The notes beneath the pieces were generated by a model, which searched no databases, had not been told where the DNA came from, and saw nothing but the letters and a program-made list of their open reading frames with translations. DNA of 11,761 nucleotides from Bacteroidales bacterium Bact_07. Its GTDB lineage: Bacteria > Bacteroidota > Bacteroidia > Bacteroidales > Tenuifilaceae. A program made the translations under genes and the position numbers. Positions 7,098 to 11,761 of the stretch are shown piece by piece. The stretch lies in contig LUYY01000123.1 in NCBI GenBank assembly GCA_001603415.1, forward strand, positions 1 through 11,761, written 5' to 3'. The first letter of the stretch is position 1. The number at the start of each line of letters is the position of its first letter.

Positions 7098-7115
7098 ATG
7101 TGATATAAATCACAT
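7098..7115. promoter_or_regulatory. CRP/FNR-type operator in the divergent promoter region
   Basis: ATGTGATATAAATCACAT contains perfect 7-base inverted arms (ATGTGAT and ATCACAT) around ATAA. It fits the CRP pattern TGTGA-N6-TCACA exactly and the FNR pattern TTGAT-N4-ATCAA in four of five bases per arm. A further TGTGA half-site begins at 7077, 22 bases (two helical turns) from the one at 7099. The box is next to a Crp/Fnr gene and overlaps the expected -33 region of that gene's promoter, which suggests autoregulation, while it sits well upstream of the leftward promoter, which suggests activation of the sulfur/redox operon. Confidence 0.75.
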
Positions 7116-7122
7116 ATTATGC

Positions 7123-7130
7123 TATATTTG
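7123..7130 (+). promoter_or_regulatory. Candidate -7 element of the Crp/Fnr regulator gene
   Basis: TATATTTG is an exact match to TAnnTTTG. Transcription would begin near 7136, leaving a leader of only about 11 bases before the ATG at 7147. The -33 region falls inside the CRP/FNR-type box, so a bound regulator would probably block this promoter. Confidence 0.55.
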
Positions 7131-7146
7131 AAAAAAAATAGAGTAT

Positions 7147-7827
7147 ATGAAACCCGATTGCAAGTTTTGTAAGATGAAATCGCCGGCAGCTGAGTTACTT
7201 AAGCCCGATGAGATTGATACGCTTGAGCAAAATTGTGCCCAGGTAAAATTCTCCAAAGGCGAAACAATTTTTAGGGAGGGCACCTTCGCAACCAATATCG
7301 TTTACTTACGCGCAGGGCTTGTAAAAATCCATATGAAAGGCCCTATAGGCGAGAAAATACTAAGGTTAAATAAAGCACCTGCTTACCTTGGCTTGCCAAC
7401 AACTTTTGGCGATAGGGTTAACCACTACTCTGCAACTGCAATTACCGAATCGGAGGTGTGTTTTATCTCACTCGATGCCTTTAAAAATTTTATTTACTCC
7501 AATGGAAATTTTGCTTACGAAATAATTATGGATCTATGTAGGAGCGAGTTAGCCGATTTTCAGAGATTTACCAATCTATCGCAAAAACAACTACCGGGTC
7601 GTATAGCCGAGTTACTGCTTTGTTTTTCAAATCATCTTTTTAAATCAAATGCTTTTGAATTGCCTCTTAGTATAACTGAGCTGGCAAATTTTGTTAGTGC
7701 TTCACGCGAAAGCGTTAGTCGCCAGTTTTCTGAACTGAGCAGGCTGGGCATTATTGAATTAACACACGATAAAAAGTTAACAATTTTGCGAAAGGATATG
7801 CTCGATAAAATTAGCACTAATGGGTAA
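7147..7827 (+). CDS. Crp/Fnr-family transcriptional regulator
   Basis: 226 residues with the usual layout. A cyclic-nucleotide-binding-type beta barrel occupies about 20-130 (FSKGETIFREGT at 35-46, LRAGLVKIHMKG at 54-65), a dimer helix about 125-155, and a C-terminal winged helix about 172-215. The recognition helix reads SASRESVSRQF (184-194), with R187, E188, S191 and R192 matching the R-E-x-x-S-R pattern of FNR. Cysteines C5 and C8 form an N-terminal CxxC and C105 sits where FNR has its internal ligand Cys122, but the third N-terminal FNR ligand has no match at the same spacing; C30 might substitute. Oxygen, nitrosative or redox sensing is possible, not shown. It is divergent from the sulfur/redox operon and has an excellent operator in between, so it is the best candidate for that operon's regulator. 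Confidence 0.92.
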   Translation: MKPDCKFCKMKSPAAELLKPDEIDTLEQNCAQVKFSKGETIFREGTFATNIVYLRAGLVKIHMKGPIGEKILRLNKAPAYLGLPTTFGDRVNHYSATAITESEVCFISLDAFKNFIYSNGNFAYEIIMDLCRSELADFQRFTNLSQKQLPGRIAELLLCFSNHLFKSNAFELPLSITELANFVSASRESVSRQFSELSRLGIIELTHDKKLTILRKDMLDKISTNG

Positions 7828-7874
7828 TTGGTCCATCTTACTAAACTATTTTCATTAATTTCCCCATAAAATTA

Positions 7875-7905
7875 TTGACTTCCCTAAACTTTTTTTGTAA
7901 ATTTA
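7875..7905 (+). promoter_or_regulatory. Candidate promoter of the Fur/PerR-DPSL-peroxiredoxin operon
   Basis: TTG at 7875-7877 is followed after 20 bases by TAAATTTA at 7898-7905, seven of eight bases of TAnnTTTG. Transcription would start about 28 bases before the Fur/PerR ATG at 7939. The region is very AT-rich, so chance matches are likely. Confidence 0.4.
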
Positions 7906-7938
7906 TGTTTTATTAAACAAGAATAATTCCTAAATAAG

Positions 7939-8382
7939 ATGGAATACAATGAACTAATTAAAGTGCTTTCCGACAAGGGATTAAAGGTAACACCCCAAAG
8001 GGTTGCCGTGCTTGAAGCTCTGTATGAGATTAAAAACCATCCATCAGCTGAGCAGATTAGGCAAAAGTTGCACGCCCGGTATCCGAGCATTGCCATTGGG
8101 ACTATTTATAACATACTGGATACATTCTGCGAGCAGGGAATTATAAAAAAGGTAAAAACCGATAGCGATTTTGTTCGGTACGATGTGGATATGGAAAGAC
8201 ATCACCATATATACTGTGAGAACTGCAACCATATTGAAAACTATCACGACCCGGAACTCGATGAGTTGCTTAAAAACTACTTTGAAAAAAAACGTATTCC
8301 TAACTTTCAGATCCACGATTTTAACCTGCAAATAATTGGTCGATACGCTGAACACCAAAATAAACCAAACCAAAACAATTAA
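7939..8382 (+). CDS. Fur-family transcriptional regulator, PerR-like
   Basis: 147 residues. An N-terminal winged helix (about 1-80) contains VTPQRVAVLEAL (17-28) and the recognition region IAIGTIYNILDTF (51-63), as in Fur/PerR. The metal-binding part has YDVDMERHHH (81-90) and C93-x2-C96. H34 matches PerR His37, and D82, H88 and H90 match other PerR metal ligands. The position of PerR Asp104 appears to be Asn101. The C-terminal CxxC of the structural zinc site is missing: the matching stretch reads YAEH (136-139). It begins a tight set: the DPSL gene follows after 3 bases, then a peroxiredoxin gene. This context supports peroxide-responsive control of iron storage and peroxide removal. Fur-type iron sensing is the main alternative. 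Confidence 0.9.
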   Translation: MEYNELIKVLSDKGLKVTPQRVAVLEALYEIKNHPSAEQIRQKLHARYPSIAIGTIYNILDTFCEQGIIKKVKTDSDFVRYDVDMERHHHIYCENCNHIENYHDPELDELLKNYFEKKRIPNFQIHDFNLQIIGRYAEHQNKPNQNN

Positions 8383-8385
8383 ACT

Positions 8386-8898
8386 ATGGGAAAAGAAGGA
8401 ACAAGAATAGCATCGGTTGATGTAGCTAAACTACTCGAGATGCTTAACGCAGCCCTGGCCGAAGAATGGCTGGCATACTACCAGTACTGGATTGGCGCAA
8501 AGGTTATGGAAGGCCCCATGCGGAGCGAGATAGAGCCTGAACTTTTATTGCATGCCAATCAGGAACTTAACCATGCCGTAATGGTTGCTAACCGTATAAT
8601 CCAGCTGGGCGGAACGCCCTTGTTGCATCCAAACGACTGGTTCAAGTATGCCGGTTGCAGCTACGATGCACCAGTTGACCCTTACATTGAGGCAATTCTT
8701 GAACAAAACCTAAATGGCGAGCGTTGTGCCATACGAAGGTATAATGAGATTGCTACATTCACCAATGGCAAGGATCACATTACCCACCAAATGGCAACGC
8801 AAATACTTGCCGAGGAAACCGAGCATGAGAATGATATAGAGGAATGGATAATCGATATTAATCGAATGAAGGAAGAAATCAGGAAGTTCAAACTGTAA
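8386..8898 (+). CDS. Dps-like thioferritin (DPSL), ferritin superfamily
   Basis: 170 residues of four-helix-bundle ferritin type. Di-iron ligands of the bacterioferritin kind are visible: E27 in helix 1 (LAEEWLAYYQYW, 24-35), E60-x2-H63 in helix 2, E112 in helix 3 and E144-x2-H147 in helix 4. Two cysteines, C91 in AGCSYD and C114 in GERCAIRRY, match the cysteine pair that marks DPSL thioferritins such as those described from Sulfolobus and Bacteroides fragilis. These proteins form 12-subunit shells that oxidise ferrous iron with peroxide and shelter DNA from Fenton chemistry. The gene starts 3 bases after the Fur/PerR stop codon, so translation is probably coupled. Ordinary Dps and bacterioferritin lack this Cys pair, which makes DPSL the better call. 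Confidence 0.85.
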   Translation: MGKEGTRIASVDVAKLLEMLNAALAEEWLAYYQYWIGAKVMEGPMRSEIEPELLLHANQELNHAVMVANRIIQLGGTPLLHPNDWFKYAGCSYDAPVDPYIEAILEQNLNGERCAIRRYNEIATFTNGKDHITHQMATQILAEETEHENDIEEWIIDINRMKEEIRKFKL

Positions 8899-8931
8899 AT
8901 CAATATGTTTAACCTTTAAAACAAGTAAAAA

Positions 8932-9642
8932 ATGGAAGAAAATCAAGTAATTGCGATGCCACGTATTGGCGACAAGGCGCCTGAGTTCAAGGCTGTAACC
9001 ACTCAAGGCGAAATCAATTTCCCTGCCGATTACAAGGGAAGTTGGGTTATTCTGTTTAGTCACCCTGCCGATTTTACGCCGGTTTGTACTTCGGAGTTCA
9101 TGACCTTTGCTTCAATGGAGCAGAAGTTCAATGAGGCAAACTGTAAACTGGTAGGTCTGTCAGTTGATGGTCTATATAGCCATATAGCCTGGCTGCGTAC
9201 CATTAAGGAAAAGATTGAGTATAAGGGAATGAAAAACGTTGAGGTAAAGTTCCCTTTGATTGAGGATATTACCATGGAGGTTGCCAAGAAGTACGGAATG
9301 ATTCAACCCGGCGAGAGCAACACTAAGGCTGTTCGCGCTGTTTTCTTTATTGATCCCAAGGGAATTATCCGAACCATTATCTACTACCCGCTTAGCTTAG
9401 GGCGCAACTTCGAGGAACTTTTCCGTGTGCTCATCGCTCTGCAAACTGCCGATGAGTTTGGTATAGCCACTCCTGCCGATTGGCAGCCCGGCGACGATGT
9501 AATTGTTCCACCTGCCGGTTCCTGTGGTACAGCTAAGGATAGAATGGAAGGTAAGGCCGATGATATGAAATGTTACGATTGGTTCTTCTGCACCAAAAAG
9601 TTGGATAAGGATACGGTGTTGAAGAAAATTCTTAAGAAATAG
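8932..9642 (+). CDS. Peroxiredoxin, Prx6 clade (AhpC/TSA family)
   Basis: 236 residues. The catalytic motif HPADFTPVC (44-52) gives the PxxxTxxC signature with C52 as peroxidatic cysteine, and R135 is a candidate for the conserved active-site arginine. The long C-terminal arm is typical of the Prx6 clade. C214 and C220 are spaced CX5C in CYDWFFC, matching the C-terminal pair of the archaeal enzyme from Aeropyrum pernix, in which the first of the pair acts as resolving cysteine. Further cysteines are C71 and C198. It reduces hydrogen peroxide or organic peroxides in the cytoplasm using a thiol donor. It is last in the operon, 33 bases after the DPSL gene, and a terminator follows. Confidence 0.95.
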   Translation: MEENQVIAMPRIGDKAPEFKAVTTQGEINFPADYKGSWVILFSHPADFTPVCTSEFMTFASMEQKFNEANCKLVGLSVDGLYSHIAWLRTIKEKIEYKGMKNVEVKFPLIEDITMEVAKKYGMIQPGESNTKAVRAVFFIDPKGIIRTIIYYPLSLGRNFEELFRVLIALQTADEFGIATPADWQPGDDVIVPPAGSCGTAKDRMEGKADDMKCYDWFFCTKKLDKDTVLKKILKK

Positions 9643-9660
9643 TAGGGTCTTGTATAACAA

Positions 9661-9694
9661 AAAAACGGCTCAATATTTTGAGCCGTTTTTTTTT
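9661..9694. terminator. Bidirectional intrinsic terminator
   Basis: A perfect 13-base-pair stem (9661-9673 with 9678-9690, core CGGCTCAA/TTGAGCCG) encloses the 4-base loop TATT. The right arm runs into TTTTTTTTT for rightward transcripts from the peroxiredoxin operon, and the left arm is flanked by an A-tract that becomes a U-tract for leftward transcripts. The stop codon of the 65-residue minus-strand gene lies at 9693-9695, right at the hairpin, so both convergent operons end here. Confidence 0.9.
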
Positions 9695-9890
9695 AGTATT
9701 TTTTGAAGTGTTCGTTAAACGCCTTGATATTAAAATTTTCGCTTACATTATCATCGAGACTGAATACCCTATAGTACGATGCGTTATCCTTAATGGGTGG
9801 AATGTAATCGAATTCATAGTAGGCGTTTAGCTTAAACTTGCTTTGCCCGTTATTCGATTCTGGAACTTTAATACACTTGCAGCGATTCAT
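9693..9890 (-). CDS. Small protein of unknown function, 65 residues
   Basis: I do not recognise the family. The protein begins MNRCKCIKVP, with a CxC at 4-6, has many Tyr, Asn and Lys residues, and ends FNEHFKKY. The alternating pattern around YYEFDYIPP (24-32) and ASYYRVFSL (37-45) suggests a small beta-sheet protein. There is no signal peptide or membrane segment. It starts 38 bases after the agmatinase stop on the same strand and ends exactly at the bidirectional terminator, which supports a real, co-transcribed gene. The start and the function are uncertain. Confidence 0.65.
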   Translation of the reverse strand: MNRCKCIKVPESNNGQSKFKLNAYYEFDYIPPIKDNASYYRVFSLDDNVSENFNIKAFNEHFKKY

Positions 9891-9928
9891 GGTTCAGGTT
9901 TTTTAAGTTTAGGTTGATAGTTATGGAG

Positions 9929-10783
9929 TTACTTTATTTGGTTCAGAAACTTATAGGTGAGAATTTTGTAAAGAAGTTTAGCTGCCAGAAAATCTGAGGC
10001 CTTATCATCGGTATTGGGGCAGAGCTCAACTATATCGAATCCCACGAGGTTACGTTTTTCAATAACCTTTCTGAGGAATTTAAGGGTAGGGTACCACATA
10101 AGCCCACCGGGCTCAGGTGTTCCGGTACTTGGTAGTATCGATGGGTCAAAACCATCAAGGTCGATGGTTAGGTAAACATTCTCGGTTAACAGGTCAATGG
10201 CTTGGTCCATCCAGTCGTCGCAGTTTACTATTTTGTGAGCCCAAAACACTCTATTGGGGTCAAGGTTGGCTTTTTCACCGGTATCCATACTGCGAATACC
10301 TACCTGAACAATGGGGCAAAGCTCTTTTGCCCGAGCCATAACACAAGCATGATTGTTTTTGCTTCCCTCGTAGGAGTCGCGCAGGTCGGTATGGGCATCT
10401 ATTTGAAGTACTGAAAGGTTTTTGTATTTCTGGGCATGGGCCTGAATGGTTCCAATGCTAACGCTGTGTTCGCCACCAATGATTACAGTAAATTTACCTT
10501 TTTCAATCAGGTTGAGAGTACGTTCCTTAACTGCCTCAACCATTGCTTCGGGTGAACTATCTTCGGTTATAGGGCTATCGGTATATATTCCAATTTTATA
10601 GACCTCGCTATCGGTCTCAATATCATAAATTTCCATGTTAGCCGAGGCATCGAGCAATGCCTTAGGTCCTTTATCGGCTCCTTTTATCCAGGTACTGGTT
10701 CCATCGTAAGGTACTGGAACAATTGCCACTTTTGAGGTTTCAAATTCACAGTAGGGTTTAGGTAAATCGCCGTAGTGGATCAT
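9929..10783 (-). CDS. speB: Agmatinase (ureohydrolase family)
   Basis: 284 residues, close to the usual length of bacterial agmatinase. The binuclear manganese ligands are all present: H106 in GGEHS, D129, H131 and D133 in DAHTDLRD, and D208 and D210 in DLDGFDPS. The agmatinase-like GTGTPEPGG follows at 219-227, and ELCPNTDD (253-260) completes the family pattern. The enzyme hydrolyses agmatine to putrescine and urea, the second step of polyamine synthesis from arginine. Arginase, guanidinobutyrase and related ureohydrolases share the motifs, so the substrate is inferred from the DGFDPS/GTPEPGG pattern. It appears to be the first gene of a short leftward operon with its own promoter. No arginine decarboxylase lies in the window. 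Confidence 0.92.
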   Translation of the reverse strand: MIHYGDLPKPYCEFETSKVAIVPVPYDGTSTWIKGADKGPKALLDASANMEIYDIETDSEVYKIGIYTDSPITEDSSPEAMVEAVKERTLNLIEKGKFTVIIGGEHSVSIGTIQAHAQKYKNLSVLQIDAHTDLRDSYEGSKNNHACVMARAKELCPIVQVGIRSMDTGEKANLDPNRVFWAHKIVNCDDWMDQAIDLLTENVYLTIDLDGFDPSILPSTGTPEPGGLMWYPTLKFLRKVIEKRNLVGFDIVELCPNTDDKASDFLAAKLLYKILTYKFLNQIK

Positions 10784-10807
10784 AGGTATATGCTTTCAAA
10801 TTTCCCG

Positions 10808-10815
10808 CAAAAATA
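10808..10815 (-). promoter_or_regulatory. Candidate -7 element of the agmatinase gene
   Basis: The minus strand reads TATTTTTG, matching TAnnTTTG, and is the same octamer as proposed for the dsrE2-first operon. It lies 24 bases upstream of the agmatinase ATG. No good -33 TTTG is seen at the normal spacing, so the call is moderate. Confidence 0.45.
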
Positions 10816-11041
10816 CTAAAAAAAATGATTTGAAGTTTAGGTGAGGGGTGTAGTACTTAAACCTCAATTGTGAGCTGTTAAGTGGAAACGGTTAAAGGTG
10901 TTGGGTTATTTGAAAGGACACTAAACTTATTGATAATGTAGTTCAACCATCAAATGATTTATCATCATTGAGTTATGCAAAGAACTACTATACCAACTTT
11001 ATTTTCATTTTAAAGAATCACCTAACAGCAAAAAAGTTTAA

Positions 11042-11070
11042 CAAAAAAGGCACTCGTAATGAGTGCCTTT
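11042..11070 (-). terminator. Intrinsic terminator after the Spy/CpxP-like genes
   Basis: A perfect 10-base-pair stem (11046-11055 with 11061-11070, arms AAAGGCACTC and GAGTGCCTTT) has the loop GTAAT. For leftward transcription the second arm continues into TTTTTTG, giving a U-tract; the plus direction has only three T. It lies 26 bases past the stop codon at 11096. Confidence 0.85.
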
Positions 11071-11095
11071 GAGAGGTGATAGTAAACATTATCAG

Positions 11096-11587
11096 TTAGT
11101 TTCCCATACATGGGCCTAACCCCATTCCGAGTCCCGGGCCACCATGCATATTTCTTCCTTGTCCTCTCATCCCTTTTCCCATTTTGCCACGAGTGTTAAA
11201 AATAACCCGTTGTTCGTCGGTAAGCAGTTGCGAAACTTCTGCCCTATGAGCAGCACCGGCTTTCATCAGTTTTGCTTTGATGGAGGTAATCTCATCAATT
11301 GTTTTGTTAATTGCTGCCATATCGGGTTTATCAGCCGATTCAAGTGTTCTCAAATGCGCCTGTTTTTCCCTTAGTTCGTTACGGAGCGGGGTTGTTTCTT
11401 TCAAGTGTTTCACCCTTAGGTCGTTAATTTTTTGTTCCTGTTCTGGAGTGAGGTTTAGTTCGCAGTAGGCATTCCCTTTTTGTTGCATGGCATTTCCATC
11501 GCCACCTCTAAACCTTGGCCCTTGAGCCATACCCGTTGTAGTAGCTAAAAGTAGTACTACCATCAAAATGTTCCCAACACGTTTCAT
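11096..11587 (-). CDS. Spy/CpxP-like periplasmic protein (LTxxQ family)
   Basis: 163 residues with a signal peptide: a basic start MKR, a hydrophobic core at about 5-19 and a likely cleavage site after GMA (19-21). The mature part is a long helical, charged protein with two family repeats, LTPEQ at 46-50 and LTDEQ at 122-126, as in Spy, CpxP and ZraP. The last 30 residues (134-163) are unusually rich in Gly and Met, with His148 and Cys160, which suggests metal binding. Relatives act as periplasmic chaperones or metal-stress sensors. No sensor kinase or sigma-factor gene is visible here. The gene follows a second LTxxQ-like gene after 31 bases on the same strand. The family call is good, the ligand unknown. 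Confidence 0.88.
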   Translation of the reverse strand: MKRVGNILMVVLLLATTTGMAQGPRFRGGDGNAMQQKGNAYCELNLTPEQEQKINDLRVKHLKETTPLRNELREKQAHLRTLESADKPDMAAINKTIDEITSIKAKLMKAGAAHRAEVSQLLTDEQRVIFNTRGKMGKGMRGQGRNMHGGPGLGMGLGPCMGN

Positions 11588-11618
11588 TGCTTTAAATTTT
11601 AAAAGTTATACATCATTT

Positions 11619-11761
11619 TTATTGATTTCGGGGTGGAATAGAATCGCCCCTACGCATGCGTTCATAACGGAACCGTTGCCTGTGCATTTGCATCTGTCGA
11701 CGTTGTGTATGCTCTACAATTCTTTGAAATTTGTTGAATTGTTCAGGTGTACATGCACTTT
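11619..11761 (-). CDS. C-terminal end of a second Spy/CpxP-like protein, partial
   Basis: The last 47 residues of a gene entering from the right edge are visible, ending at a TAA on the minus strand (11619-11621). They begin SACTPEQFNKFQRIVEH, where CTPEQFNKF resembles the second LTxxQ motif of the family, and continue as a strongly basic Arg/Gln/Met-rich tail ending PPRNQ. Its stop lies 31 bases before the start of the next LTxxQ gene, so both are likely one transcript. With only the end visible, the family call depends on one motif plus the neighbour. Confidence 0.65.
   Translation of the reverse strand, partial: SACTPEQFNKFQRIVEHTQRRQMQMHRQRFRYERMRRGDSIPPRNQ

Larger units (their letters stand above)
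10784..11095. other. 312-base stretch without a recognisable gene
   Basis: Between the agmatinase start and the stop of the Spy/CpxP-like gene I see no supportable coding frame. It holds the agmatinase promoter candidate at its left end (10808-10815) and the Spy-gene terminator at its right end (11042-11070). The middle, about 10830-11040, is AT-rich and shows no strong hairpin, repeat or RNA gene to my eye. A small degenerate inverted repeat (ATGATTTATCAT) near 10955 is the only structure noted. Confidence 0.6.

Noticed and set aside
7910..7926. TTATT and AATAA arms as a possible PerR/Fur box before the Fur-family gene.
   Set aside because: The arms are only 5 bases, separated by 7, in very AT-rich DNA, and fit the known PerR box poorly.
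8904..8911. TATGTTTA as a -7 element giving the peroxiredoxin gene its own promoter.
   Set aside because: It has one mismatch and no -33 partner at proper spacing, and the gap of 33 bases fits simple co-transcription.

Overview
The window looks like chromosomal DNA of a Bacteroidota bacterium, probably an anaerobic or facultative member of the Bacteroidales/Marinilabiliales type. The signs are moderate-to-low GC, start codons without clear Shine-Dalgarno sequences, TAnnTTTG-like -7 promoter elements in front of several operons, and protein families typical of that phylum. The taxon is inferred from these features, not proven. No rRNA, tRNA, CRISPR array or insertion sequence was seen.

Region 1 (1-6993, minus strand) is one long gene cluster transcribed leftward. 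In order it encodes a DsrE2-like protein, a DsrE-family protein, a TusA-type sulfur carrier, an MvhD-like iron-sulfur protein, a 916-residue HdrA-like flavoprotein with a GltD/NfnB-type NAD(P)H module inserted, a 657-residue HdrA-like flavoprotein with an extra C-terminal domain, and a QmoC-like (HdrC + HdrE) membrane iron-sulfur subunit that runs off the left edge. The first three resemble a sulfur-relay set. The last four resemble a membrane-bound, quinone-linked Qmo/Hdr complex. A strong intrinsic terminator sits between the two sets and could set their ratio. No HdrB, AprAB, DsrAB or Sat is present in the window, so the electron acceptor or sulfur substrate is not known from here.

Region 2 (6994-7827) is a divergent promoter region and a Crp/Fnr regulator gene on the plus strand. 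Between the divergent genes lie a perfect CRP/FNR-type palindrome (TGTGA-N6-TCACA), a second perfect palindrome near the predicted start of the sulfur/redox operon, and a -7 element for each direction. The regulator probably controls itself and the operon.

Region 3 (7939-9642, plus strand) is a compact peroxide/iron stress operon: a Fur/PerR-family regulator lacking the usual second CxxC pair, a Dps-like thioferritin (DPSL), and a Prx6-type peroxiredoxin. It ends at a bidirectional terminator.

Region 4 (9693-10783, minus strand) holds agmatinase (speB) followed by a 65-residue protein of unknown function. It uses the other face of the same terminator.

Region 5 (11096-11761, minus strand) holds two adjacent Spy/CpxP-like (LTxxQ) periplasmic protein genes. 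The upstream one is cut by the right edge. A clear terminator follows the pair, and a 312-base stretch without a recognisable gene separates it from agmatinase.
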